Source: Oreocharis arfaki
Taxonomy: Eukaryota; Chordata; Aves; Passeriformes; Paramythiidae
Direction: 5' to 3'
Assembly: GCA_013398015.1 (NCBI GenBank)
Contig: VZRR01008004.1
Location: 303,702 to 367,701, forward strand
Length of the DNA stretch: 64,000 bases
Shown here: positions 25,986 through 40,434 of the stretch, piece after piece
Layout of the letters: every line of letters begins with the position of its first letter
Numbering within the stretch: the stretch's first letter is position 1
Made by a program: the position numbers and the translations under genes
The notes under the pieces: generated by a model
The model's database searches: none
Told to the model about the DNA's origin: nothing
The model's input: the letters and a program-made list of their open reading frames with translations, nothing else

Positions 25986-27119
25986 GTAAAAGACAAGTAC
26001 GTGTTTGAACCTGCATTTTGGTAGTGGCTGCGTGAGAACTCCATTAAGGTAACCTAAAATTAAGGAAGCAGGAAGATGAAATCCAAATGCCAGGCTGTAA
26101 GAACTGTAAGAACCCAGAAGGTCCAGAGTCTTTCAATCTGTGCCTTCCCATGTGAATCTTTGTGCACAATGTTAATTCTTTATACAGTGAAATGAGTTCT
26201 TGAACCAGTGGCCGGTAAATGGAGCAGTTTGAAATCCCAGGTAAAAAGAGATGCCTGTCAATCTGCTAAGAAGTGTTTGCCTTTATAAATTTAACAGAAA
26301 TCAAAATCAGGGAAACAAAAAAGAAAAAAGTAGAAACTTTAGATTTAACAGTAGTAAGATACTTAGAGGTTATTCACCATTGCTGCTGTGAAATAAGCTT
26401 GAGGTCCTTCAATAAGGTTATTGAATTGTTGTGTTTGGAAAAAATTACTTTAGAAATAATACACCAACTTCTAAGGTTAGGCAGGCTAAACCGAATGTTT
26501 TTAGAATTGATTTATCAAGTAACTGTCAAGTTCTTAGGGAAAAACATAGAATTAAAAAGAATAGGAACTTCATAGGTGGAAGCCCACAAAATTCTTCATC
26601 CAAATAATTGAGTAAGTTTACATGAGAGAAATACTGAAGGGATTGCTTTGGAAATATGCTCCTTGTGTTTTAATTGCCCTGTCAGAGAAGATGATCTCAT
26701 TAAGTTCTGTTTCCTGTATTGAAATCCGTGTTTGGGTGATTCCATACACTGTCTATTTGTATTATTCTTTACTAAACATCTGAGTTGGTTTCAAATTCAT
26801 TTTATGGACAAAAGGTTGCAGTAAATGTTGAATCTGATCATATGGATATACTGTCTTTTGAACATTTCTGGAAGCAAATCTTATTTTGCTGCTTTAATAT
26901 GTTTGAAGTCCAAATTAATCTTACACCTAGATTAGCATTACTGGGATGTGATAATGGATTAAGTACTGATCTTTTCTGCCCCCTGTTTCATCAGCTGCTT
27001 TTTTCTGCAGGAGTGGTAATTGCTTTGGAATGGAAATCTTCAAATAGTATTTCAGTTGATAAAGATTTGTGCAATATCCATGCAGATATTCTTTTGCATT
27101 AAAAAGGATTTTTCTACTA

Positions 27120-29110
27120 TTTATTTTGACACGTGTTAAATAGTGTAAGAGATATCAGAATGTGAATCATAATTCCTTAAAGAACTCCTGTAATAGCTAT
27201 ATGAGCCGTCTTGCAGAAATAAAAAATCATAACATGGAGATAAGTTCATGAGAATCTTAAAGTAAGAATATGAGTATCAAATAAGAAATAAAACACTTAT
27301 CCTACGAATTACCTAATGCCACAGGACTGACAACGTACAATGTCGAACTGTGATAAGGGGACAGTGTGCAGTATTAGCCCAACAAGAAAAATACAAACAT
27401 TAGTGCTAACATTACAAGAAAAGTGCTAATGTTACATACAATGTGAATAAGGTCTCCTGTGTTTTGAAACAGATAAAAATTAATCTGTACTATTTTGAGC
27501 TGGACCATTAAAAGACAAAGCTGTCAATTTAATGGAGTTTCAAATTGAAACATAACGCAATTCCAATTTCGGAGTCCAAATAGAAACACAAGTCAGCTTT
27601 CAACATCAGATGAATTCACCAGGGCAGGCAAGTGTTAAGAAAGTTAATTAAGATATTTTAAGTAAGGCTTTTAATGGACTTGCAGCTGTGCACATGGCCA
27701 CCTACTGCATCTGACTGAGATGTGGCAGCTCTGTGTCCTGTCCTTACCTGGTCACCTCCAGTCATTTGACCACGGCGTGGTTTGCAGACAGTTTGAGAAT
27801 TAACTGAGAAATAATGACCATTTCTGCTGTTCCTCAAGGACAGTCTTGAAACAATGGGAAAAACTCAATTGCAATATTTAAGGGCAGCCAATATGCCGCC
27901 GAGGTTGTGATAGTAACTCCAGGTTGCAGGGAAGAGATTGAAACTTCACCGACAGCAAAATATTAAATAAAATTGCTAAAAACAATTTGAACTTTCAACA
28001 GAGAAAAACATAGTTTTGCAAGAAATTGATTTTTGGACATGGGAGGTTGCAATCTGATACACAAGACATAATAACAAGCTAAGAGAAGAGCAGGATAGTT
28101 TTCTTTGTCCCCTGATGCTGGACAAAGTAGAACTTTCTCCAAGGTGCATAGAATTTTAATTTTAATTTTTGCAGGTAATACAAGATGCTGATGCATCAGC
28201 AGCACTGCCAGCAATCAGAAGATTTGAAATAATCTTTTCTCAGTTCAGAGAGATTGCATCTTCATCTCCAGAAGCTGTTCAGGAGAGACCTGTCACTCTC
28301 CTGCTGTTGCAGCATTAATGGTGGAGATGAATCAACCAGTGTATTTCCAAAGTCCATATCATAAGTATGTGCAATATGACATTTAATATCTAAGTCAAAA
28401 TTCAAATAAATATTTTCACGGATTAACATAAAGGTACCAGTTCCTTTTTCAATGGTGAAAACCTCAGTGAGCAGGGATGCAAAAACCTGAAGTAACAGCT
28501 CATAATAGTTGCTGGTGGAATGTCTGTCAGATGACAAAGCCTTTGGATTCTTGGTAGCTCTTCCTCCTTCTGGAAAAAATCCTGATCCGCAGTGTCTTCA
28601 GGGATTTGATTCCTACTCCTGGAGTGCATCCTGTTGTGGAAAGATGCAATGATTTAACTCCATCCATCCCAAATGATACATTTGTGGCATAAGAAGTGTT
28701 TCACCTGAGACTTCTGTGTATCAGCAGCAGGTGGATCCTTCTGTAGTCCTCATTTACTGGAAACTGGGGCTGAGAGTCTTGCAGCAAATCCCTCAGAAGT
28801 AAACTGTAGTGAAGTAGAATAATAGAGTAGAAAGCCAAAAACGTTGATTGTAACTAGAGAGGATTCACTGAAGGTGGGCCATAAAACAAACAAAAAAGTG
28901 CTCCCACAGAAAATGGCAGTGGCAGCCGTAAAATCAGATAATAAAGGAATCCTACCATGAAGACAAAAAAGCAAAAGACAACTAAGCCCCCCCAGAGAAT
29001 CAAACTAAACAGAAAACAAAAAGCAAACAGGCTTAGGACAGGGAGACACAGGCATATAGCAGCAGCCATGTTACCACTAAAAAAATCCTGTGCTTAAGCA
29101 GATTAGGAAA
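27120..29110 (-). other. Patch with reversed A/T strand skew
   Basis: By eye A clearly outnumbers T on the + strand here, most strongly at 28850-29110, while the surrounding intron is T-rich. The minus strand has several short open frames (for example 28262-28537 and 28854-29069), none recognisable. An old element inserted in reverse, or an antisense transcription unit, would explain it. I recognise no LTRs, reverse transcriptase or terminal repeats. Confidence 0.35.
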
Positions 29111-30869
29111 ATTCCTCTTGCTCTAAGCTTCACAGTTTGCCTGCTGTATTTATTGTGGACTGTTTTTGAATGCTTCCATAAATTGCACATCTAGAAAATG
29201 CATTCCAGAAACCTGTGGCTTTCAAACCTTTTGTTTTCCAAAGAAAGAAGTCAGTTGTAAAAGGAAGTGTTGGAAATAATACTGTAATCTGTGGTGCATC
29301 AGTGCATTGGAACAAAATTTGCTCTTGTGGTGTCTTTGAAGTTTGTATATATACAAATGAAAGTGTGTGATAAATATTCTATTTTTCCCAGGAAAACAGA
29401 ATTTCTTTGTGTCTGTGTATTCATAGAAATTCTGTGTATGTATCTATATGTACAAAATAATGTATATACACTGTCCAACTCTATCTCTTTAGGACCACAG
29501 AGAATTTAAGCATTTCATTGCTCCTGTTTTAGAAGCATGGTCTTCTGAAAATCAGAAACTTTTAGTTTTCATTTTGAGCGCACTTACACCTATTTGTATG
29601 CACCATTTCTTGTGCCAGCATTGTCCTTTGCCCTGAGCAGCTTTCCTTCTGTGGGAATTCTTCCCTCAATGAATCCATGAGATTGTCCTCACTGTAGCCA
29701 AAGACTTCTTTTGCTGGAACGATGGCTGCCGTCATTTGAATATTCATTTTAGATGAACTGGAGGCACTCCTTGCTGAGCTGTGGAAGGCAGTGCTGTCAC
29801 ACTGCAGGCATTTTAAGCTACCTGTGCTCCTTTGGCTAGAAATACCATTTATTTCCTCTCTTATGAGAACTTATTCCATGCTGGTTGGAGAGTTTTTTTC
29901 TAGTTTTAGGCTCAAGTATATATTTCACAGGAAAATGAATTTCAAAAGTAGTAGCAAGCTGTGTTGGCCCAGAGTCTGGGATTTATCTTTGTGAATGACA
30001 TGGCCAGAACCAGACATGGCATCGTAGCTGCTGGTGTGCTTCTGATTGAGCTAATGCCATTATAATAATTTCCATACTATGTTCCATTCCGTTCTTGATG
30101 CTGCTTAACAGCCTGTTTGCCTTTTATTCCCCAATTACAGCTGTCCATTGTCTTCACAGTTTTTCCTCTGTCCTTTTTCAAATTAGTGCTAGTTTGGCTG
30201 CGTGTGGGTGTGTGAGTACGTGGTTGTGTGTATCCTGATTCTGGCATTTTGTTGCCCACTCGCCTGATAAATTCTTCATGCTGCCAGGATTTACAGGAAA
30301 TCCACGTTTGGTTCTGTGCAGTATCTGCTATTGAAGTGTGTGCTGGAATTAATTTAGGAAAACTCAGTCTAAATGGAAAGCTCAAATCTCGAACTTCTAT
30401 GTAACATTTTACTGCAATAAAGTAACAACACACTTTTGATCTTCTGCATTGGTTGTTTGGGGTTTGTTTTAGTTCTGTGTGCAAGATTTTTGACACACCT
30501 ACAACATTAGCCAGCTTTCTGCCTGATCGTCTGGGATACTGAGAATGCCTAACTTGTTCAGAGATGCAGGAGTGAAAGTAAAAGAAATTTCTAGTTTGCG
30601 TGTAGAACAAGGGACAACAAAAAGGTTGGGTGTCATCAGTGGAGAGAGAGAGTGCCTCAAGTCAGCATTTAAGAAGAAACCCATAAGCTCAACAAACAGA
30701 ACTTGCTTTTGGCTAGATCTTGCCTATTTCTAATTTACTTAATAATAAGTAGAATAGAGGGAGAAGAGAGTAAGCTTAATCACTTCTTAAAGGAGAAGCT
30801 TAATTTACATCGGTTTCCAGTGCCTAACACATTGTTAAACATAAGATGCAGGTAAAAATGTGGTGTCTA

Positions 30870-31215
30870 AGTGAAGGGTTCTCCAGTTTTTGCAGAGAAT
30901 GCAGAATACGTGATGGAACAGGTCTTCAGTGTGTGTGGTTCAGGGAGCTCTCAGCACTCAGAGAACAGGTTTGCTCTTCTAAGCTGAAAGTAGCTGAACT
31001 GGACCAACTTAGTAGAGAGGCTCAGAGGTGAGACCTGCAGGGACATCCTGTGCACTGCTGCTGAGGATGGACCTGATCTTTTGGACAAGATCCACCTTCC
31101 AGACAGTGTCATTGTATCCTTCTGTACTGAGGAGGCTCCTGCAGCAGAGATGATATCCCCAAGGATAAGGGGAAGCTGATTGTGATAGTGGGTGATGCTG
31201 TGAATAAATGCAGTT
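30870..31215 (+). mobile_element. Probable CR1 LINE ORF1 (zinc-finger, coiled-coil, esterase) relic
   Basis: One frame (from about 30885) reads FCRECRIRDGTGLQC, a zinc-finger-like cluster, followed by RELSALREQVCSSKLKVAEL, a leucine-spaced coiled coil. After a frame break comes DGPDLLDKIHLPDS, then SFCTEEAPAAE. A further frame shift gives GKLIVIVGDAV at about 31167-31202. This matches the ORF1 layout of CR1-like elements that carry a PHD-like finger and an SGNH esterase whose first block is GDS. Here the Ser is Ala (GDA, 31191-31199) and a stop follows. The continuation to about 31530 is not confidently assignable. It lies 5 kb downstream of the ORF2 piece at 25415-25985, the reverse of element order, so it is a separate insertion. 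Confidence 0.6.
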
Positions 31216-32648
31216 AAATGGGTTTCTGTGTGGGAGGTTCAAGGAGAGATGCTTCGAGGGTAACTTGAGGTTGCCAAGTGGGCCATTGAAATACAAGATT
31301 TCTGTGATAACATTCTCTGTAATACCTGCCAGCTCTGTGTGTGGGAATCTGTAGACAAGAGATAAGCAGCCCACATGTGTGGACAATGTAGCAGAGTAAA
31401 AAGAAGGAATTAGATGTGATGGGAGCTGAGCAACTCTTTGGGACCAAGGGCCTCTGCCCAGGAGGAATGCTGCACCCCAGTCAAGACAGGATCATTCTCT
31501 GGGCACTAAAAATTAAAAAGAATGTAGAAAGCTGGGGACAAACCCAAAATAGCATCTCTTGTTGGAATTCAGACTGATCTTATGTTATCCTGGTGAAGCA
31601 CTGGTCCAGACTGAAAACTTCCACTCTTGTGACTTATCCTGACTTTCCAGCTTCCCCCAATCTTACTTAATGTTTCCTGATTGCTGTCATTGCCTTGAAC
31701 TGAGAATTGGTAGCATAGCCCTGGAACAGTATTTTTGGCTATTATAGGCTGGGTTTCCTGCCCAAAGAGATTCTGTGATGCATTTCTTCTGTAATATTTT
31801 TATCCTGGTAAACTTCATCTGCAGAGCATCTTCCCTGCTCCCACACCTTAATCCATCAATCCTCATAAGTAGATACTGACAACACTATCCCATAGATTAT
31901 CCTCCTGTGGGCAGGTGTGTGGGATGCCTGTTACAGAGGGTGGCTGTTTGATGCCAAATATACTTTTGTTTTATTTTTCAGGCTTCTAGATTTAATGTGG
32001 AAGCACTTGTAAGTTCTGCCTTGCTTTATGCTCGGTATTACACCTGGCAGCTCCCTGGCATTGTAGTCAGATTCATTTCCCTTTCCTGCATCTTGCTATT
32101 ATATTGTTTATTTGCCTGTTGGCTTTTTGAGCCCTTTTTTTTGCTCCCTGCCTTTCCCAGGCTCCAGAGACTTATGTGCTTTGATAGGAATACCTGATTC
32201 TGTGAAGCAAAAACCTTCTAGGCATGGAGGAAGCCATAGATGGAGATTTTCAGACAGTACAATGAACCTAATTTTCCACCTGTTCCACTGAAATTATTGG
32301 ACATTTGTGTAGTGAGGTTCCAGTTTTGTTTTGAAAATGCTGGTTTTTTGGTCAGTCATTTGCTTTAATAGTTTCTAGGTCAAAACAAGCAGTAGAATGC
32401 TATTTAAGTACACTGAAATTAGGAAAACTTGAAGTTTTAGGATTGAAAATAGGGTTTTGCATGCCTCAGTATGGTAATTTACAAGTAATTCTTTCAAGTT
32501 TGTATTACAGTACAGATTCTGCCTCCTAGAACCAGTACACATTTAAATGCTCTGTGTTCATTTGCATTTAATGCTAAACATGGCTGGAGAGGCTTATAAA
32601 TATTCAATTAGAATAACTGGGAAGATGAAAAGAGTATTTTGTTAATCT

Positions 32649-32697
32649 ATAATGTCTATTGATTTTTAAATAAGTAGGCATAATGTCTATTGATTTT
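32649..32697. repeat. Direct repeat of an 18-base unit, period 31
   Basis: ataatgtctattgatttt occurs exactly at 32649-32666 and again at 32680-32697. This is a recent local duplication, too short to be an LTR or an attachment site. Confidence 0.85.
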
Positions 32698-35600
32698 ATT
32701 TTTTCAAGCAGGCTGTACATTGCAATTTAAGCACTCTGGACATAAATGCTGGGCAGCTTCTTACAGCTTCGGGTGGGGGAGGGAATATGACTTGAGTTGC
32801 TTTACCTTCATCTGAAAAATAACCCAACACTGTGTTAACAAAGTCATAGATTTTCTCAGGGGCTCACCTAGTAAGACAGCAGGCTCACTACATCTGAAAA
32901 ACTGCTTTTTTTTCTCTGAAGATAGATATTTTTGTTGCCCAGTCTCTGATAGTTCTTGTGTCCGGGTGAGCCATCCTAGGATTTTTCTTGACTAAATATT
33001 AAGCTGAATTTTTAATTTGTTTCAAAGATAAATACTTCTATAAAAATAAGTGATGGGCAGAAAAGAAATATTCATTATTTAAGAAGCTACTGTGGAATTA
33101 AAAACGGTGAAAATAAAGTGGTACCTGTGACACGCCTTTTGTTTAATCATGTAAATGAGAAAAAAATAATTTGAGACGTTAAGTCTAAGTTGTTACTTAG
33201 CACATAGGTAAATCTGGACTAACCCCATGAGCTGCACTGGGTTTGTTTTGGGTGTATGCATGTTAGAGAAATCCCTCTATAGCCAGTCACCTGTAATTCC
33301 TTGACTACACGGTGGGTTTGCTTTCTGATACTAAAATTCTGAATTCAGCAGTACAAAGTCCATATTAAAAATAAATCCTTAAATCTCCAAAGTTTCTTCC
33401 CTCCTAAGTAAACTGAAATGCTTAAAATACAGTGGTGAATTTGGAGCGATGTTTCAGCTCCAAGAATAGGATTTAAGTGGGAATCACCATCTTGCCTTTT
33501 ATTTGCAGTGCTTTTTACTTTGTGAGAAATGGAAAAGTGAAATAATGTTAGAAGACCTTTGAGCCTGTTGCAGTCAAACCACATTGGAACTATTTTATCA
33601 GTTTCTGAACTGTTTTATTGAAATGAAAATTATCAGTTATCACAGAATTTAAATTTGGAGGAGAATGAATGAAATTCATTCAGTTTTTGTGTATGCACTG
33701 AATGATTTAGCAGGATCACTTTAATGTCTTTACTGATCTTTTGTTCTGGCTGCTGAAGCTGCACTTCTGTTGTGAGAATTTGGGAGTACTGGTACAGCTT
33801 GTGGTAGCACTGGCTGAGAGAAAACTTTGTGGAAATAAGGATTAAGGAGTTAAACATCTAAGGGAAATAAACCAAGAATTTTCTTGATGAAGACGAACTT
33901 ATCATACCAAGGAGCATGGGTAGATGGTTGCTATCAGGAAGTGAAACCTTGAGTCATTCTTGGAAAGCTATTTAGGTTATTTCTTCACAGATGCTCACTA
34001 AACTTCCATCTTTTTAGTTATTTCTTTGCAGTTTGGTCCCTCTCAAACAAAAATGTAACAAGTTCAGTGAAAAGTCGCATAAGGGTTTTTTTTTCATTAG
34101 TTATCATCATAAAAATTAAGTGTTTTATCACCCACAACAAACAGTCTTTGTATAGAAAGTTCTCTAATGCACATGGCAGCACATCAAGATCGTAACTTCT
34201 ACTTTGTGAACAGCTGTTGAGTTGGGGCTGATGGTTAGTGGAGTGGAAGAGACAGAAGAAAATGACAACAAAACTTCAAAAACAACAGTGGGAGAGCTTG
34301 TGCAGAGGTATAGACCTGGTTTTTAGGTGCTTGCACTACTTTTGTACTTAAATGTTTCGATGTACTGAAGCTCTTTGCCTGTTCGATGGTTTGCAGTTTC
34401 CATGCTGCTTTTTCTTTCCAGTATATGTAACTTTTTTTGTAGGTTTTATGAAATATGTATCAGAGGAGCAGGGACTTTGGTTCTGGTATTCCAGGTCTCC
34501 TACAGTACATTACAGACACTGAGTTAAAAACATTGTAGCAAAGACTTTTTGGCTCCCCAGAAGCTATTCTGAGCTGAATGCTTTAATCATGCATTGAATT
34601 CAACCTGAAAGTGTGAATAAGGCCATTGATTAGACTTGCTGTTTTGAGACCTGTGAATTTGAAGAAAAGCCTCTTCCCAAATCCTCTTTGAAGAAGGAGA
34701 CTGTTCAGTGATAATTGGTGATGAATTTTCAGGTCTTGCAAAGTCTTTGGAAATCTCTTCTGTACCCATAAATGCAAACAGGAATATACCTTAAAGCCTG
34801 ATTTTGAAGCCAACAGCTGAACTAAAAAAAACCCTCGCAGTTTCTTCTGAAGGGAGTAGAGGATGAAGGGGAATGTACAGAAGAAAAATTACAGCACAGA
34901 TGGTCCTGAGTACCTGCAAGGTCTTTCCTGGTGATGAAGTCAGTGCTCGTTCTAATTTGAAGTATGGTGAAGGGCAGAAGACAGAAGTTTTAGATATTGA
35001 TTAATATCTTTTGTCTTGATGTATTTTCAAGAGAGTCCATATTTATAATTGAAATGCAACAGAAAGAGAATCCTAGCCAGAACATGTCCTTGTAATAGAA
35101 TCAGCTGTTTCTGTCAGTCCATTACAGAGCACACTAATTGCCCATCAGAACTAAAAGTCATTAGGCACAGTCTGCAGTTTCTCAAATCTGTGCTTTGGGA
35201 GTGAGTGCCTGTATTTTACCAGTACTTTAATTGGGAATGAATTTTCCTTTACTCTCCAACAGATCTCTTGGCACCAAGTAAACCTGAATTAACCAACTCT
35301 ATTAAATATAGGGTTGTTCATAAATAAATCTGTGAAAGATGCTTAGATGTATCCCATGTTTTTTTCGTAGGAGAAATCCGAGTGATCCAAAAAGTTCAGT
35401 TCTCTTGATATTTGCAGAATTTATGATATACCTGAAGGACAGGGCTGGATGTCATTGTTTAAAAATATGCCCAGGGATGAGGTTGGTCATTTCCTGTGGT
35501 TCCCAGCTCACCTGTCTTTCATTTTGAAAGTAATAAATTCTGCTTTTGTGAGATATGTTCTGCCTCTTCTAAGCCTGAATATTATCTTACCTACACTAGT

Positions 35601-38600
35601 AGAGAACTTTACCTGCATTGGGTTTGATGTGTAAATTAATCATGGGTTTGGCCTAGCACCACTTTGCAGTTTCCCATTTTATATTCCACCTTAGAGCATT
35701 GTCACATATGAACGTGACAGGCACTGTTGTACCCTTGAAGTTAATATAAGATTGTAATTTTAAAATTAGAGTTCAGGTGGTGGTTATTGCATTTCTATCT
35801 CACCGAAATTGAGAGGACCATTTAATAGCTTTTTTCTAATATATTTTTTTGTCTTTATGATTAATTTAAATATGCCTAAGCAGAAAAAAAAAAAAGCCTT
35901 GTTTGAAAGTATGTGTGAAAGATGATAGGAAAGCATGTTCCAATTTAATGTTTGTTTTTTTCACTGAAATTACTGTTTTTCAGAACTAATAATAAAAAAG
36001 TTATGGTGAAAAGGCTTTGTGTTATAACTGAAATGAGTCACACTGGGTGTGTAACCACCTTATATATCTAGGGGGTGAATAGCTCTTCCAATACACGTAA
36101 TATGTATAAACATCAAATGTCTGTGGCTTTTGCCTTTGTTGTAAAAAAGTGTTTATTTTTGGGGAATGAAGCAACAGAGCCCTTTCTTTCATCACTTTTT
36201 TCAAGGGTTTATGTTCCAGTGTGGAGCCCAGCAGGCATAAGGAGTATCAGAGACTATTCACTTTTGAGGGCCAAAAGAGAAGTTAAAATTCTGTTGTCTG
36301 CTTAAGAAGGTGTGAATACTGTCTGGCATCTGATTATTCCAGGTTTTCACATGGTGCTCAGCATGTGGATTTCTTCATTAAGTGGATGATGGCCTGTAAC
36401 TGTTCCTTTGCAAAAAAATGATCAGAGCACCCTGTCTGTCCCTCCCTGTGTTTTTGTGAGAAGCAGTGATTTGAGAGGGGTAGGCTGAAGTGCCTCATGT
36501 AGCTTAGCTAAGCAATGGAAAATTACATCTGCTTGTTCTGTAAATAATGTCCAGTCAGAGCAGATGTAATTAACTACTGAACTTAATGGATGCCTTGTGA
36601 GGTTACAGATGCTATCAGTCATAAACTAGATGAAGGCAAGGGAGCTTTATTTGCTTGGAATTCCTTTTAGGACTAATTACTAAATATCTTTAAAATTGAT
36701 TGCTTATGCTTTCAATTTCTGAGAGTGTTTTCCCATATCTATGTGAAATGGACTTGATGCAGCTTTAAGGAAGGATGGGAGACACTTTTATTGTTGAGGC
36801 TTTTTGAGCAACTGAAAGGTTTCTCTCCCCTGGAACTTTTTTCCCAGAGCTTTACTATTAGGAAACTTGGCCTAATTTTAGGGCTGGCCAAGCTGTCCAG
36901 CTGTCTGGCAACACTGGTCTGACACATTTTTCTTTTTGTCTAAATTAATTGAGAAATAGACAATTGTAAAGATAAAATTCTGTTGATGTGTCACAAGCCT
37001 TGGCCTAAGATTGACGAAGGAGTTGGAGACGTGGGGTGTGCCTCTCAAAAACAACCACCAAATTTAATTTCTGCCTGTTTGCTTTCAAACTTGTTACAAA
37101 TGGGGAGTCAGTGGGAAACCAGCCTGACAGAATAGACAGAACCCTTTGGACTGGTGGGAGAGACCTGCTGCTGATTTTAACACTGAACTGACCATGTCCC
37201 TTTTGTTGCTTCAACTATGGTATCGAAGAATGTCTGATTTATTTTAATATAATACCAATGTATTTCGATATAATTTTGGGGGTAACCTTTGATTTTTGTT
37301 CATGGTCTGTATTAACCGTACACTGAACGGATATGAGCTGATGAGCCAGGCCTGGAGTTTTCATAAACTGCTCATTGTTTTATATAACTTTTATGTAGAA
37401 TAAACCAGAAAGGTTCCGAACTCGCCAAAATTTTGTTGGGCTCGATTATTCAGTTTTAAGTGATATTTAAAGAGTTTTATGAATCAAGTTGGTTGTCAGG
37501 TAGCCTTGATGACAGTTAATTCATCTAGAAACAACCTTTTAAGGAGTAGATATGTGTATAGGAGAAATGTCAACTGACTTAATCATAGATTAATATTAGT
37601 ATGAGCCTACAAGGGAGGGAATAAAACTGGATTTGGTTATTTGTAATGCTCTTGGCATTTTTAGCAGCTGTTTCCTTGTGACCACTGCATGCCCAGTCTT
37701 GAAGGAATTTTTGGTGCAAGTCAAGACAGAGTAATTTTAAGAGCGGTTTCTAACAATAGCATTACAGCTGCAGTCCCGTACGGCTTGGAGATGAGACTCT
37801 TTCCTCCATTTTCCAAAATTTTGCAGAACGTGACCTTTTGACTTAAATTTCTGAAACTGGCGCCGTCTGGCAAAATGAAAGAGAATTTTGAACAGTTGCT
37901 CCCATTATTTTGGATGACTGTTCAGTGCTGGGCAGGCTCTTTCACACATCAGGAATCTGCTTCATGGCCTTGTACAACTAGAATTAAGTAATGAGGAAGA
38001 TTAATGAGCTGTCTAAGCTGTGTGCTTTATTACTCTCAGTATTCCTTCACCCTTAGGCTAATTTGTGCAAAACTACAATATATAAGGAAGATTTGGAGCA
38101 TTTATTATTGGTGTTATTTCTCAGGTTTTAAAGTATAACCTTTTATTTACAGAGGCCTGTCATGCATCTCCCTTTTTATTTTGTTGATCCACACACACAT
38201 TTTGGGTTACCGTTATTGTTTAATTCAAGGAATAAGTTATCATGATGGTCTTCTGGAGCTAGTGCTGTTGCAATTTATGGATTGTCTGTTAGGAGAGTAA
38301 ATTCGTCGTTTTTCTTCTGCTGTGCTGTTTTTTTTCTATGCTTCTGCACCACAAATAGGACTCTGGCTTGCAAAATTCAAGCTGTAGTATTTAAATTTAC
38401 TTTTTCCTGCACGTGAAATTACACCTTAAAAAGATTGTCTTTTATGTGCTCTGCAACATTTAAAAGTAAGTTTGGCAAGTGTATTTGAAGAGGGCTGCTG
38501 CTATGGCTGGTTTTATTTTTTTAGCCTTGAGGAAAACAATGAAGTTAATAGTAAATCAGTTTGCTGATGTCTAAGGATTGAACAGCTGAGTTACTGTACC

Positions 38601-39123
38601 CCTGTTATTGTGACCAGGGTTCTTAGAGGTTGTCTTAATTTTCAGAAACCACTTTCTGTTTAAGCTCAGCTGAAAAGCTTGGGATCGAATATGAAGCTAG
38701 CAATTGCCTTTCCTATGGGAAGAAAGAGACTTCTGCTTGAATGAAGGCATGAAATCAGAGTGACCCTGTGCTCCTGGTCCCGAGAAACAGAGATAGGAAT
38801 GAATCCTGTGGAGGAAATGAGAGCTGGAGGGCTGCGAGTCACTCATTGCTGCGGCTGGTGAGGGATGTGTGGGTGCCACCCTGCCCTGGGCTGCGGGTGC
38901 CCACCCAGCTGTGGCAGCTGGCTTTTCCTGGGGCTGGGCAACTCCCCATTTATCCCTTGGGAATGCGGTTTGCATCCCTTGTTTTTATTGTCATCTGCCA
39001 GTCCAAGCCATGACATGTGGTGTCAGTCCCATTTGTTACCATGAGCACTGTGTGATGTATTTTGGGCTGGAAAATATGATGTAATGTACAAAATACGGAG
39101 TAGACGCTCCAGCTTACTAAAAT

Positions 39124-39149
39124 ACATATATATATTATATATACACACG
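39124..39149. repeat. TA/CA microsatellite
   Basis: tacatatatatattatatatacacac alternating tract. Confidence 0.8.
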
Positions 39150-40434
39150 TGGGAATGGGCACTGAAAATATTCTGAGGAAAGTGTGAGTTCTTGCCTGTT
39201 TTGAGATGTATTCTGGAATTATTTTCGGTCAAGTAACCAAAATCCATAATCTTATGGAAAGCCCTGAGGTTAAGTGATATGAAAGGTTAGTGGGAAGCTT
39301 CTGGTCGCATATATTCTTGACAGGTTAATGCATAGATGTGACCTGGATCCTTAGCTTTGCTTACCAAGGAATAAGTTTCTGTTGCCCAGCCAGAAGGGCT
39401 AGTGGGGGAGGGAAAATAATTTGCTGTGTTTGAGAATTTTGCTTAAAGTTTAAAGGGCTTTTAGCTTTATTTCCTTCTGCAGTAACTCTAATTTGAAATA
39501 AATCCAAAGGCTTTTTATTTTGCTGACTAGTAAGGGATTTCTAAGCTGAAGAGAAAAGAAAGGCTGGAAGATCTAAAAGCATGAAATGCATCATTGGCTG
39601 ACTCGTGACCTGTGGGTTGAAAGACTGATATATACTGAATATTTAGAGAAATAGGGCTGCCTGTTGGCTAAACAGCTGAGGGTTTTTTCCTCATTTGGTT
39701 TTATATGTTAGAATACTTTCAAATGGCATTTTTATTGACATGCAACTTCTGTTGAGGTAGAAAATGGATCAGAACAATACATATATTTTGCTTTGAACTT
39801 GTAGTATGTTTAGGGTAGCCCTGGGTGAACAGATACACTGTTGACTATTGTGGTGTCACGCACCTCTTTCTAGAGGCTGTGGCACTTTGTCACCGTGAAG
39901 GTGAGATTTCTTAGGAAAGGGTGGTTCCAGGCAGTTTGGCTGGTACTGGGAATACGGGGAGATGCCCTGGGACTAAGCTGTCCATGGCATTCCAGAATTT
40001 GTGTGATGGCAGACATAAATTCAGTAGAGTGTGGAGAAAGATCTGGGAATTAAACTCCATGTCCTCTGAATATTTTGAATGGTATTGGCAAGAGGCTGGG
40101 TATTCGTTTTCTGTATTTTAAGTATCTCTGTAGCTAAGCAGATGATCTAACAGTATGATCCTGAATTTAGTTTCTAAAAAGTCAGTAAATTATAGAAAAT
40201 ATCTGCAGCATATTCCAAGGGTTCATCTGACCTTCAGTACTGATACGGTTTTAGTGTTGCTTTTTAAAATTCTTCACTGATGAGTTTGGGAAACAAGTTC
40301 AGATGTAATGATTTCTAGAAAGAAAAATTGAGAAGTGCTGTTTTTAATAACCACGTACAGTGATACGGTGAAAAGAAGGAAATTATTTTTCCTGACAGAT
40401 TCTGATAGGAGAAAGAAAAGCTTAGCATGGGGTG

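Noticed and set aside
30077..30610. Longest open frame in the window (177 codons, minus strand)
   Set aside because: No recognisable motif or domain and no promoter or splice context. A single frame of this length is not surprising by chance in 64 kb of noncoding sequence read in six frames.
38760..38960. GC-rich stretch as another CpG island
   Set aside because: It is GC-rich but has few CpG dinucleotides, no promoter motifs and no coding start with a donor.
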